Source of the DNA: Ecdyonurus torrentis
Lineage: Eukaryota > Arthropoda > Insecta > Ephemeroptera > Heptageniidae
Length of the DNA stretch: 64,000 nt
NCBI GenBank assembly: GCA_949318235.1
Contig: OX439128.1
Span: 52,103,023 to 52,167,022, forward strand
Reading direction: 5' to 3'
In this document: positions 43,251-52,870 of the stretch, in pieces
Position numbering within the stretch: the stretch's first letter is position 1
Layout of the letters: each line of letters starts with the position of its first letter
Position numbers and translations under genes: made by a program
Notes under the pieces: generated by a model
The model's database searches: none
Seen by the model: only the letters and a program-made list of their open reading frames with translations
What the model was told of the DNA's origin: nothing

Positions 43251-43766
43251 TAACCAATTCCACTCAATAAAATAAACAAAAATATATTTCTGACCAATTC
43301 CCATTCTAACCAATTCCCATTCTAATCAATTCCACTCAATAAAAAAAATGAAAATATATTTCTAACCAATTCCGATTCTAACCAATTCCCATTCTAATCA
43401 ATTCCACTCAATAAAATAAATAAAAATATTTTTCTAACCAGTTCCGATTCTAACCAATTTCCATTCTAATCAATTCCACTCAATAAAATAAATAAAAATT
43501 TCTTTCTAACCAGTTCCGATTCTAATCAATTCCCATTCTAATCAATTCCACTCAATAAAATAAATAAAAATATCTTTCTAACCAGTTCCGATTCTAACCA
43601 ATTCCCATTCTAATCAATTCCACTCAATAAAATAAATAAAAATTTCTTTCTAACCAGTTCCGATTCTAACCAATTCCCATTCTAATCATTCCACTCAATA
43701 AAATAAATAAAAATATATTTCGAACCAATGCCGATTCTAACCAATTCCCATTCTAATCAATTCCAC
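43251..43766 (-). repeat. 72-bp tandem array in right arm of the foldback element
   Basis: This is the reverse complement of the array at 40,609-41,110, with about the same number of units. Variant units occur in the same order in both arms. Reading inward there is a GATTAGAATCGG-for-GGTTAGAATCGG unit, then one with GAAAAATATTTTTATT, then one with AAATATATTTTCATTTT, then a shortened terminal unit. Confidence 0.9.
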
Positions 43767-43974
43767 TATGTAATAAATAAAATGCAATGCCATGTTGCAA
43801 TATTATTATAAAATAAGACACCTCCCACCACTGACGTCGTCTCATCGAACTCATCCCCACCACTCTTATTTTTTCTAACCATTTCCGATTCTAACCATTT
43901 CCAATTCTAATCAATTCCGATGCCCCGTTTGTAGTATGTTTATTAACGAACTTTTATTTTTCTTTTGAACTCAA

Positions 43975-44190
43975 TTTTTTTTTCATCATAATTTTTTATT
44001 GCCTTCAATAGCATAGTATCAAATTTCAAATCTCTTTGTCTATCGGTTATGTGAGAAAAAAATGACATGGGAAATATAGGATGCCCTTATGATCAACATG
44101 TAAATTTTTTTTAACCGATGGACAAATCGATTTGAAATTTCGTACAATGCTATTAAAGGCAATTAAAAATTGTGCTAAGAAAAAAAAAAA
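43975..44190. mobile_element. Short foldback MITE-like element
   Basis: Inverted arms at about 43,984-44,049 and 44,112-44,180 pair through ATTGCCTTCAATAGCAT, AAATTTCAAATC and TTTGTCTATCGGTTA-type sequence, with a ~60-bp loop. The element lies ~50 bp outside the large foldback element. The outer flanks carry similar words (ATGCCCCGTTTG at left, ATGCCACGTTTG at right), but I do not claim a target duplication. Confidence 0.65.
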
Positions 44191-44317
44191 ATGCCACGTT
44201 TGGATCTGAATACTACGGATAATATATTATATTTTATTATTTTCATTCATGTGTATTTATAATTTTAATAATTATTTAAGCACTTGGCATTACATTATAT
44301 CTTGGTGGAAACGAATA

Positions 44318-44542
44318 AATGAATGAATGAATGAATGAATGAATGAATGAATGAATGAATGAATGAATGAATGAATGAATGAATGAATGAATGAATGAAT
44401 GAATGAATGAATGAATGAATGAATGAATGAATGAATGAATGAATGAATGAATGAATGAATGAATGAATGAATGAATGAATGAATGAATGAATGAATGAAT
44501 GAATGAATGAATGAATGAATGAATGAATGAATGAATGAATGA
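44318..44542 (+). repeat. (GAAT)n microsatellite, ~56 copies
   Basis: A pure tetranucleotide run of about 225 bp. On the minus strand it reads as repeated FIHS codons, which is a by-product of the repeat. Confidence 0.98.
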
Positions 44543-45177
44543 ACAAAATAGTTCTGTTGATAATAGTTTTTATAAAAATTGATCGTATCTTGCTAACCTT
44601 TCTCCTTAACTCTGTGCTCCAAACCCACGTATAAATATTCCAAAGGAGAGGATTTTTATATTTTTATATATTTAATGGCCCCCACGAGAGCTATTACTAC
44701 CTCTAAATATAATACCTGAGCAATAAAACTTCACAAACATAACATATGATGTACACGCTTACAAAATTTGTTCTTTTTAGTCATGAAACCTGTTTTGTTT
44801 ACTTGTGTCCCTGAACTTGCTAGACTTCGTAATTGCCTGTCTCGAGGGGGTCTTAAGTAAACTTAATATGTTAATTAAATGCACTGCTCCTGGGATTTTA
44901 GAGTATGACCAACGTATAATTTCTTTGTCTTTGTTTTTGGTACACATTTTTAAAACTGTTTTTTTCTTAACCAATTAAAGAGAATTTTAAGCGTTCCTTA
45001 CAAATTCAGGATTTTTGTTCGTAAAAAATAAATTACGTAATTAATGCTATACGTACACATTGAACAATTCCTATTTTATTGTAGAGCACAAATGTTGCTA
45101 TTTTGTAATAAACCTAAATTTGTGAGAACGCGCCGCTTCTCGTATATTAAATTCTGTAATCATTAAAAGTTTCGTAT

Positions 45178-45211
<34 letters not shown>

Positions 45212-45655
45212 TTTTTCAAATACAAAGAGGGGGGGGGGGGAATTTTTTTTCTCTTTTGTTCTATTTATTATTATTTTTTGCTTGGTTATACCCTTTAAAA
45301 TTTTAAGCATCTGTGTAATTAATTGTTATCCCTAAATATTAGCTTTATTTGGAAAAAAAAATACTACTAATGACAGGTATGTACAATATAATTATATTGC
45401 AATAAGATAGGTAAACATTAGCCTGGACCAGATATTAATATAATACAATAATACCTCTGATACAGGTAAAACATACTACACCTGGGTCTCACCTAGATTA
45501 GATGACATTTCACCTGTATTAGGGGACATTGTATAATATTTTATATACAATACAATATACCAATTATCAATATCTATTATTCCACCTGTTGTACCTGTTT
45601 ACTGGATGTGTGCATGTGCACCTGTAATTAGCAGTATTTTTTTTCTCACTTTGAA
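44543..45655. other. AT-rich intergenic DNA with homopolymer runs
   Basis: I see no gene. It holds poly(A) at about 45,179-45,209 followed by a 12-base G run at 45,229-45,240. A fragment near 45,055-45,112 (TTGAACAATTCCTATTTTAT to TGTTGCTATTTTGTAATAA) is related to the 114-bp repeats at 62.5-62.8 kb. Scattered ACAGGT/ACCTGT words occur between 45,370 and 45,630. Confidence 0.6.
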
Positions 45656-45766
45656 AAAAAAATATACTAATATGGTTTTATTTTCAACTTTAAAAATTGA
45701 AGAAGAAAAAGAAAAAAAAAGTAAAATTAACATGGTTTTATTTTCAACTTTAAAAATTAAAGGGTG

Positions 45767-45803
<37 letters not shown>
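45656..45803 (+). repeat. ~60-bp direct duplication followed by poly(A)
   Basis: ATGGTTTTATTTTCAACTTT occurs at 45,673 and 45,733 with matching flanks. The second copy ends in GGGTG and then a long A-run to about 45,802. Confidence 0.75.
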
Positions 45804-45811
<8 letters not shown>

Positions 45812-46211
45812 GTAAGTTACTAAATGTGTGATCCACTCTTACACGACCAAACCTAAACAATAATAAAAGTAATAACGGTAATAACACTCATCAAAGAACA
45901 AGAAATGTAAATTTTATTCATGAACTTTAAATTTTAATACAGAAAAGAATAAACTAAATAAGCATTGTTTCAAACGTAAATTAAAAAATAATAATAATTA
46001 AAAAAAAAGAAGCCTAATAAAACTGTGCCTGAGTTAACTATGGGTAATTACTTACGAAAAGAAGGCTAATTAGCAGAAATGTCAGTTAACACGCAGCACT
46101 ATGTATTATGTAGAGAACTCCTTTGACTTCGCATGGCTTTGAAACTAAACTATACATTTTGAATACGTTAGTATTTGTTCTTTTGTTTCAAGCGTCATTT
46201 CAAATCTGGTG

Positions 46212-46263
<52 letters not shown>

Positions 46264-46611
46264 ATAACGTTTTGTTTGATATTATTCACAGTTATTCAAT
46301 AATTCACACAATTTTACATATGTACAATTCTTTTTTAATTAAATAATCCTTTGATAAGCGTTTTCTAAAGAATTTAATTATTAATAATTCTATTTCTATT
46401 AATTTTTATGTTTCACATTATTTTTCGTGAACCAAAAACAGGATTTCGTCCAATGTCCAATACACTCAAAACAATTGTGCATTACTTCAGTTGCGAACCA
46501 TAACTTATTTGTGATAAACACTTTTGAGTTATTACGAGCAGCTAAATTAATGCATTTTAGCAAATCATTAACGAATTATCTTAATTATTATTATTTAATT
46601 AAACTTAAAAT

Positions 46612-46654
<43 letters not shown>

Positions 46655-46790
46655 AAACAGCTCAAAACAACTTACAAGCGTGTTAAACTTGATCTACCCG
46701 TTTTGAAGGATGAAAAACAAAATGTAGAAAGAAGAGGTTGGGTGTGGTTTACTAGAATGTAGGAATATAGAATTTTTTTTTTCAGCATAT
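45804..46790. other. AT-rich intergenic DNA with (GA)n and poly(A)
   Basis: A (GA)n tract occupies about 46,213-46,263 and an A-run 46,615-46,651. I see no gene. A 111-codon frame across the A-run is rejected below. Confidence 0.6.
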
Positions 46791-47070
46791 TATCCTGCTT
46801 TTATGGCATTATAGCATAAATGAAACGTATAACAACATAAATAATTATGCTCTACAGCTCTGGCCAAAAGTTCCCGAACGATTTGTATAGGCAACCCGAA
46901 ATCACACTATGTTATCTTTATGAGAAAACTCATAAATCGGGAGACGCTGCCCCGTTCGGGAACTTTTGTCCAGAGCTGTTCAACATAATACGACTATTTA
47001 AAGATAATTGTGTAAATTGTGTGAGAAATTATGTAGTGTAACATAAATTATATATTGAACAAATTGTGCT
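46791..47070. mobile_element. ATTATGC-type MITE copy interrupted by a mariner-like MITE
   Basis: GGCATTATAGCATAAAT, ACAACATAAATAATTATGCT and, after the interruption, CAACATAATA and TTGAACAAATTGTGCTGA match the copy at about 51,040-51,200 in the same order. The related copy lacks the internal insertion and so serves as an empty site. Confidence 0.75.
46855..46978. mobile_element. Tc1/mariner-like MITE, 124 bp
   Basis: Terminal inverted repeats CAGCTCTGGCCAAAAGTTCC and, in reverse complement at the right end, CAGCTCTGGACAAAAGTTCC differ at one position here and extend to about 26 bp. The ends resemble the CAGCTCTGG ends of Tc1/mariner elements and the target is TA. The left flank is CT-TA; the right flank is TT, probably a mutated TA. 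The related site at 51,101-51,115 reads GCTGTACAACAT without the insert, which supports TA targeting. No transposase is encoded. Confidence 0.85.
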
Positions 47071-47089
47071 GATAATGGGAAAAATATAA

Positions 47090-47405
47090 GCATTTATATC
47101 ACAAAACACTTGATGAGACTTACATAAATAACTTTAGTTTGTCTCAAAACCTAACAGTAGCCCCGTAGCAGTGATCAGAAAGTTCGATTTACGCAACCTG
47201 CACAACATTTTCATACTAATTTTTGCATGTTTTTGACGTCATAAACATGAATAGTCACGAAAATTGCATACTTTACAGTATTTTCACGCTCTCTCGTGGG
47301 GCTATATTAACATTCTGGTAAAAATTGTCATCAAAAAAAAATCCCATTTCGTGTTTATTCATTAAAAAGCACATGTTGTTTTATGTGGTCTATGGCTTTA
47401 ATTTG
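47090..47405 (-). mobile_element. Short copy of a dispersed repeat family (longer copy at 52.0-52.7 kb)
   Basis: Read on the minus strand it matches 52,025-52,730. Shared segments are GTCTATGGCTTTAA, a segment ending in TGTAGCCCC or TATAGCCCC followed by AGAGAG, GAAAATACT, TTATGACGTCA, TATGAAAATGTTGTGC and TCACAAAACACTTGATG. It contains TGACGTCA at 47,234. It lacks the ~350-bp TTAA-flanked insert found in the other copy. Confidence 0.75.
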
Positions 47406-48010
47406 GTTCGTGTGCACGTATTTGAGTTTGATGTATGCACATGAATGTTTATAGAGACAATGTTTAGTGTGAACTGACTAGCAGTTCATTTTGTGAGTGT
47501 AGCTTTTCTATTAACTTTGCCAATAAGTAAGTAAGTAAGCGATTGATGTAATTTTGTACCGACTTACAAAATCTAAACAAGATGTAGGCCGTATAATGTA
47601 GAATTATAATATCAAATATTTATCGAACATGAAAGAGAACAATTATTATTTTTTAAAAGTAAACAAAACGTGCTTTTAAGTAAAAGAGCCGTTGATTAAA
47701 GTCAACAATGGCACTTTACTTTAGTGTTGTATGTATGTACAACATGTTGAGAGAGAGAGAGAGAGAGTGCACATTTATCTTCACTTTACACGTTCTCTCT
47801 TAATTAGCAGTAATTAATTAGTAGCAATATTTTTACATTTTATAAGAACTTTAGTAAACATTCAGTAATATACGATTACGTAATGTGTATAATGTTTATT
47901 TAAAAAAAATTTTAAAATAAAATAAAAGACAAATAAAAAAAACACGTTTAGTTATGGACGTTATGGTTGAAAATATTTAAATGCAAGGTTTTGATTAAAG
48001 CTCTGAACCC
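47406..48010. other. AT-rich intergenic DNA
   Basis: A short (GA)n tract lies at about 47,750-47,767, and a T-run begins near 48,011. No gene or element is recognised. Confidence 0.5.
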
Positions 48011-48054
48011 CCTTTTTTTTTTTTTTTTTTTTTTTTTTTGCAAATCGGTATGTA

Positions 48055-48345
48055 CAGCTTTGGCTAAAAGTTTGAGAACGATTTGTATAATGCAGGATCG
48101 GACTCGCACTCCATGAGCCACGTCCGTGAAAGGGGCGTAGCACCCTCTAAGGGAGCCACAAAAGGGGATTTAACACACTGGTTACGTCCCTTTTAGGGTC
48201 TTAGGGACCTCCAAACAAAGGGAAGCACGTTCGCTATTGTGGATTTACTCTTATGACCAGTCCGAGTCTCCGCAACCTCACTATGATATGAGAAAACGCA
48301 CGGGCGATCGCCGATGTCCCGTTGTTAAACGTTTGGCTAGAGCTT
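48055..48345. mobile_element. Mariner-like MITE carrying a nested GC-richer insert
   Basis: The ends CAGCTTTGGCTAAAAG and, in reverse complement, AAGCTCTAGCCAAACG are flanked on both sides by TA (48,053-48,054 and 48,346-48,347). The left half through GAACGATTTGTATA and the right half from GCAACCTCACTATG align with the 124-bp MITE at 46,855. Between them about 180 bp (48,090-48,271) has no counterpart there. Confidence 0.8.
48090..48271. mobile_element. Unidentified GC-richer insert inside the mariner-like MITE
   Basis: The boundaries come from comparison with 46,855-46,978. Its composition (CATGAGCCACGTCCGTG, AAAGGGGCGTAGCACC) is unlike the surroundings. The tips share an inverted TCGGACT/AGTCCGA word. 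It could be a small SINE or another MITE; I do not recognise the family and see no convincing pol III A and B boxes. Confidence 0.5.
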
Positions 48346-48398
48346 TACAAAATACACCTAAAAACCAATGTTTACTTAATGTTTAGATAATAGATACG

Positions 48399-48567
48399 AA
48401 TAACGTAAAGTAACGTTAAAAGTAACTTCACCACTTTTAAGAGTAGTGAATAACGTAGTGTCATTACTTTACAAAAACTGTAACGAGTAACGTAACGTCA
48501 TTACTTTTTCTTGGAGTAGTGGGTAACGTAACGAAGTTACAAAAAATCAGTAACGTGGCCAAGTCTG
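48399..48567. mobile_element. hAT-like MITE fragment
   Basis: The segment is packed with AACGTAAAGTAACGTTA, GAGTAACGTAACGTCATTAC and GTGGGTAACGTAACG words typical of widespread hAT-derived repeats. It ends in AACGTGGCCAAGTCTG, whose reverse complement CAGACTTGGCCACGTTA has the CAG...TTGGCCA form of hAT termini. No matching left terminus is visible, so the copy appears truncated on the left. The assignment rests on motif resemblance. Confidence 0.6.
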
Positions 48568-48813
48568 CAAAATATCAACATTTGTGCTCTACTGTACAAT
48601 ATAGCAATTATTGAATGCTGCATCAATTACGTAATTTATTTTTTTTTTACCCAGCGCTACCACTCATTGAGACGGGTTGCCCTTATTCTAATTATTTGAA
48701 AAACCTTTTGTGATGGAAAATATGACTAAAAATTTAAAATGAGGGATATTAGGTACACTTTTTAGTATTTTCAACCAATAAAAATAATAGTAAAAAAAAA
48801 ATAATAAAAATTA

Positions 48814-48849
<36 letters not shown>

Positions 48850-49435
48850 GAAAATATAATAATAATAAAATGTAACTCTGCATTCCACTATAGAAATAAT
48901 AATAAAATGATTTTAACATATAAAAGTAATTATTACTGTAGTAATTAATAAAAAGTAAATAAATATCAATTGTTGTTTCACAAAGTAGTACACTGAAGTT
49001 ATTTTCATTGTTTGATAAACAATAACAATCAAGTCATTAAAACACCAAGGTTTTATTTTATGTTCCAATCATGGTAGCATTTTGTTTTATAGCAAATCAA
49101 TAACTTTTATTGAATATTTAAATATTTTACGTAAATAACACGAGTATTAATATCATATTTGATTAATAATACACGCAAAAAACAAATGTTTACTCACAAC
49201 GTAGAAGTGTAAAGTTTTTTTGTTTTAAACTTTAAAATTTGTTTGGCATATGGAAATAACATTATATTTAAATAGAGTTTTGAGTAAATGAAATCTCCAT
49301 CTGATTGCATTGTATGGCCATAAGCTAATATTTTTGGGAGGGGGGCAGGGAGGGGGGGGTAAAAGGAATGAACAAATATTTAGAGTACCTTTATACGAAA
49401 TACTTTGATTGTGCACGAGTGTATTGTCACTAAAT
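48568..49435. other. AT-rich intergenic DNA with repeat fragments
   Basis: A fragment at 48,575-48,640 (AACATTTGTGCTCTACTGTA to ATTACGTAATTTA) belongs to the ATTATGC/114-bp repeat family. A poly(A) tract lies near 48,818-48,845. Segment 49,240-49,330 (AAATCTCCATCTGATTGCAT, TGGCCATAAGCTAATA) is duplicated at 51,565-51,660. Segment 49,390-49,442 (ACGAAATACTTTGATTGTGC) recurs at 56,214-56,263. No gene is seen. Confidence 0.6.
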
Positions 49436-50190
49436 ATTCAATCATTAGAGTATACTGTGTACCACATTTCACTAGTAGACAGTACCCATGTACTATTGGT
49501 AGTAAGTAAACATTAAAGTATACTCTGTACCACATTTCACTAGTAGACAGTACCCATGTACTATTGGTAGTAAGTAAACATTAAAGTATACTCTGCACCA
49601 CATTTCACTAGTAGACAGTACCCATGTACTATTGGTAGTAAGTAAACATTAGAGTATACTCTGTACCACATTTCACTAGTAGACAGTACCCATGTACTAT
49701 TGGTAGTAAGTAAACATTAGAGTATATACTCTGTACCACATTTCACTAGTAGACAGTACCCATGTACTATTGATAGTAAGTAAACATTAGAGCATACTCT
49801 GTACCACATTTCACTAGTAGACAGTACCCATGTACTATTGGTAGTGAGTAAACATTAGATTATATAATACTGTGTACTACATTTCACTAGTAGACAGTAC
49901 CCATGTACTATTGGTAGTAAGTAAACATTAGAGTATACTCTGTACCACATTTCACTAGTAGACAGTACCCATGTACTATTGGTAGTAAGTAAACATTAGA
50001 GTATATACTCTGTACCACATTTCACTAGTAGACAGTACCCATGTACTATTGATAGTAAGTAAACATTAGAGCATACTCTGTACCACATTTCACTAGTAGA
50101 CAGTACCCATGTACTATTGGTAGTGAGTAAACATTAGATTATATAATACTGTGTACTACATTTCACTAGCAGACAGTACCCATGCACTTT
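49436..50190 (+). repeat. 68-bp minisatellite, about 11 copies
   Basis: Units contain TACCACATTTCACTAGTAGA, CAGTACCCATGTACTATTG and TAGTAAGTAAACATTA. CATTAAAGTATACTC starts at 49,511 and 49,579. Some units are 2-4 bp longer through TATA expansions. A four-unit block (~280 bp) ending in a TTAGATTATATAATACTGTG unit appears twice, near 49,570-49,890 and 49,890-50,170, so even this short array has a higher-order period. Single diverged units lie at 56,315-56,405 and 56,787-56,850. Confidence 0.95.
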
Positions 50191-50516
50191 TTAGGTCCCT
50201 CTTCTATGCATTATATTTGGATGTATGCAAATGAATGTTTAGTGACTGAACTGAAGTACCAGCCTCTACTATTGCAGCGTATTCTCACGTCAGTGTATTT
50301 ATGTTGAAACATTACTTTTCACAGTAAATGAAATATAGATACGAAAACTTCAAATTGTAAATTGATATTATTAAAATATAGGGGCATTTATTTCCACGAA
50401 TAAACTCGTTTAGTTGTATAATTTAGTAATTCAATATTATATCAATGATGATATTTTGGATTTATTTATTTTACATAATTAAAAATATACAATAGTTTAA
50501 TTGAAACATAAATCAT

Positions 50517-50555
<39 letters not shown>

Positions 50556-51014
50556 TACTTCTCTATTTGAGTTTTATATAAATATACGCTCTGCCTCTCT
50601 CCTTTCATTTTTTAAGAGTTTAATCATTGAACTAACAATTCAAATAACAAACGTTATTTCCTGTTCAATATATTATATGTAAATACATCCAAATAAAATA
50701 TTTGATTGTATGAAAGAATTTTTTTCCCCAAAATATACACATGAAAAACACTTTTCAAAATTAAAAATTATTTATTCATTTTTTTTCCCTCTTATAATAA
50801 TACAAAAATTCAAATATTTATTGGTTTAGGTTATTTTGTTGATCGAAAATGATGAGAATAATACTAAAGGTAGTTTTTTTTTTAAAATACATACACTCTG
50901 AAAATGAATGTTTTCTTTCAACACAAATACCTACGAAATCGAAATGAATCATCAATCAAGTGTTCAAGTGTACGCCTTTGCACTCTAAAGTAATAATCGT
51001 TGAAAAGTTTGTAT
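50191..51014. other. AT-rich intergenic DNA with (GA)n
   Basis: A (GA)n tract lies at 50,520-50,553. No gene or recognised element is seen. Confidence 0.5.
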
Positions 51015-51236
51015 ACACACGTAAAGAATAAATAACATAGTTTATGCTGTATTTATGTCATTATAGCATAAATTATGCTAAATTAGAACAACATGAATAA
51101 TTATGCTGTACAACATAATATTTCTACTAAATTTCGTACTTAATATGCAGCATAGCATATAAATTATGCTCTATTGACCAAATTGTGCTGAAAATAAGCT
51201 AGCATAATTATTACGTATTTATTTTTATCCGTGCAG
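51015..51236. mobile_element. MITE with CACGnAaAAATAAATA-type ends
   Basis: The left end ACACGTAAAGAATAAATAA and the right end, in reverse complement CACGGATAAAAATAAATA, are imperfect inverted repeats. The interior holds repeated ATTATGCT/AGCATAA words. It is the uninterrupted relative of 46,791-47,070. Confidence 0.65.
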
Positions 51237-51545
51237 TTTTGCAATGCTTTAAGTATTGTGGAATTAACGGTTATGACGTCACTAAACGTTTAAATTTTAA
51301 CGATAAAAACGTAAGTGACGTCACAAACGTTCGGACTGTAATCTCAAAAAATGAAGAAAAAAAAAAAAAAAAAGTAGATTTACAACGGCAAAGTTGCAAC
51401 AACTGAAATTTGACGTTTTTTCCTTTGTGATTCTAACGCTTGTGACGTCAGTTGGGATTTTATCGTTAGATTGTAAACGTTTAGTGACGCCATAACTGTT
51501 GATTACACGTAATACTCAAAGCATTGCAAAATATGTACGGTCATT
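51225..51545. mobile_element. Foldback MITE with three TGACGTCA palindromes
   Basis: Inverted arms start with TTTTGCAATGCTTTAAGTAT and, in reverse complement, TTTTGCAATGCTTTGAGTAT. They continue through CGTCACTAAACGTTTA, TAACGATAAAA and GACGTCACAA over about 115 bp each, with a loop that holds an A-run. TGACGTCA is at 51,274, 51,316 and 51,443; the fourth arm position has decayed to TGACGCCA. Confidence 0.85.
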
Positions 51546-51796
51546 TTACTAAAAAATGAATATCTATTGGTATATGACAATAACATGTATTTACTATTTA
51601 GATAGAGTTTTGCGTCAACTGAAATCTCCATCTGATTGCATTGAATGGCCATAAGCTAATAGAAATTCATTTTTAAGTAAAATATCTGTACCTGCTTTTT
51701 CAATGCCTAATTTTTAAGTGCTTTAATAAATCTCATCAAATATTTCCTATATTTACGTTGAGTTTAAATTTTAATGTTATTAAATTGCCGATTATA

Positions 51797-52000
51797 TCAG
51801 TGTAGTAGAGTGTTGTTATACAAAGTTTGTGCATGTTTGGCGGTGATTAAAACCACTGAAGTGACCACCGACTGTCCTGTACAGCACACAAAGTAATTAT
51901 CTTCTCTCAACCAAGGCAAGCCATGCAAGGCTGGGGTGTCACCAGCTGCGGTTCTGTGTGGAGTCTTTGACAACGTGATTGAGCTCTTTAAATAATTCAA
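51797..52000 (-). pseudogene. Possible degenerate exon of a chymotrypsin-like (S1) serine protease
   Basis: An open minus-strand frame of 67 codons is GC-richer than its surroundings. The translation includes RTAAGDTPALHGLPW, then FVCCTGQSVVTS, then VVLITAKHA. This follows the order of landmarks at the start of S1 protease domains: the R-IVGG activation site, a PW a few residues later, F-x-C-G-G-S-L, and V-L-T-A-A-H-C carrying the catalytic histidine. The activation site reads RTAAG instead of RIVGG, the GGS turn is altered, and AAHC is KHA with one extra residue, so an active enzyme is unlikely. No downstream aspartate or serine exon is visible nearby. It could be a decayed pseudogene exon, a diverged protease homologue exon, or a chance match. 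It lies just outside the dispersed repeat that starts near 52,025. Confidence 0.3.
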
Positions 52001-52024
52001 TTCTACTGTAATTTAGAAACATAA

Positions 52025-52730
52025 GGCTTTAAAGCCATAGACTACGTAAAACAAAATGCTCTTTTCAGTGACACGTAATGGGATCTACAAAACTCATGAT
52101 AATTTTTACCAAAATGTAAATGTAGCCCCCACTATAAGAGAGCTTGAAAATACTTTAAGGTGGGAAATCAGGTACTGTGGGATTTGACTCAAAAATTGTA
52201 AAAAAAAAAAAAAAAAAAAAAATCTGAAATATTGCACAGTGATATATTAGGATAAGGTATCTTCAAAAATGCAAAAAATTTGGGGGGTCACCATGCTACA
52301 TTTTAAATTATGATTTTTTGAAGTTTTAGTCCCATAAGAGCCCATGTTAATTTTATAATAACTATTTTCTCTCTTATCTGATGGTCACGGGTTATGAAAA
52401 TTTTATCATAGGTAGTTAACAAAGGTGTTAACTTTTAATTGTCATCATAAAGTTTGCAAGTTTTTTTTTATATAGATTTTGAGATACAAGTCATCTGAAT
52501 ACAACCCTTAAAGTATACAATATGTGTGAATATTTCTGTTTATGACGTCAGAAAGAAGCATAAATTGGTATGAAAATGTTGTGCTGGTTGCGAAAGTTGA
52601 AATTTTCTGTTCACTGTTACAGTGTTGGGTTTTGAGCGAAATTAATCTTATTCATATAAGTCCCATCAAGTGTTTTGTGATGTAAATGCTATATATAATG
52701 GTTTCTTAAAGCCATTAATGGAATTTTGTA
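52025..52730 (+). mobile_element. Long copy of the dispersed family at 47.1-47.4 kb, with a nested insertion
   Basis: It begins AAGCCATAGAC and runs through AATGTAGCCCCCACTATAAG, GAAAATACTTTAA, an insertion, AAAGTATACAATATG, TATGACGTCA (52,541), TATGAAAATGTTGTGC and CATCAAGTGTTTTGTGATG, then AAAGCCATTAATGG. The order matches 47,090-47,405 in inverse orientation. Confidence 0.75.
52159..52507. mobile_element. TTAA-flanked insertion, ~349 bp
   Basis: TTAA stands on both sides (52,155-52,158 and 52,508-52,511). The related copy near 47,272-47,291 reads, on the minus strand, AATACTGTAAAGTATGC without any insert. The inner ends GGTGGGAAATCAGG and, in reverse complement, GGGTTGTATTCAG are only weakly similar. 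A TTAA target is known for piggyBac-type and some other transposons; the superfamily is not resolved. An A-run lies near 52,199-52,222. Confidence 0.65.
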
Positions 52731-52839
52731 CCTAGTAAAATCACATTTAGTTTAAATTTATTTTATTGAAATGACACAATTTTTCTTACATTATTAATTG
52801 TTTACATACCCTGAAATTCTTCATTTTTATTCATTATTT

Positions 52840-52870
<31 letters not shown>

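Larger units (their letters stand above)
40449..43925. mobile_element. Large foldback (long inverted repeat) element, non-autonomous
   Basis: The left end CGGGTCACAGGAATTG and the right end, read in reverse complement as CGGGGCATCGGAATTG, are inverted copies. The inverted similarity then continues through GGAAATGGTTAGAATCGG, the GATGAGTTCGATGAGACG block, a 72-bp tandem array, the TTACGCGCGTCTTATTT block and a segment ending near 42,132 (left arm) and 42,826 (right arm). Arms are about 1.1 kb, and the left is longer because of an insertion. The central loop is ~690 bp. No frame longer than 85 codons lies inside and no transposase motif is visible, so this looks non-autonomous. I find no clear target-site duplication, and satellite does not resume on the right. 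The superfamily is not assigned; the layout resembles FB-type elements. Confidence 0.85.

Noticed and set aside
44295..44546. 83-codon minus-strand frame of repeated FIHS
   Set aside because: It is a translation of the (GAAT)n microsatellite.
45098..45310. 70-codon minus-strand frame with proline and phenylalanine runs
   Set aside because: It is driven by the G-run and A-run; no domain is seen.
46427..46762. 111-codon frame with a lysine run
   Set aside because: It crosses a 37-bp A-run and has no recognisable domain on either side; A-run length would shift the frame.
46847..47041. 64-codon frame over the mariner-like MITE
   Set aside because: It runs through both terminal inverted repeats of a 124-bp non-coding element.
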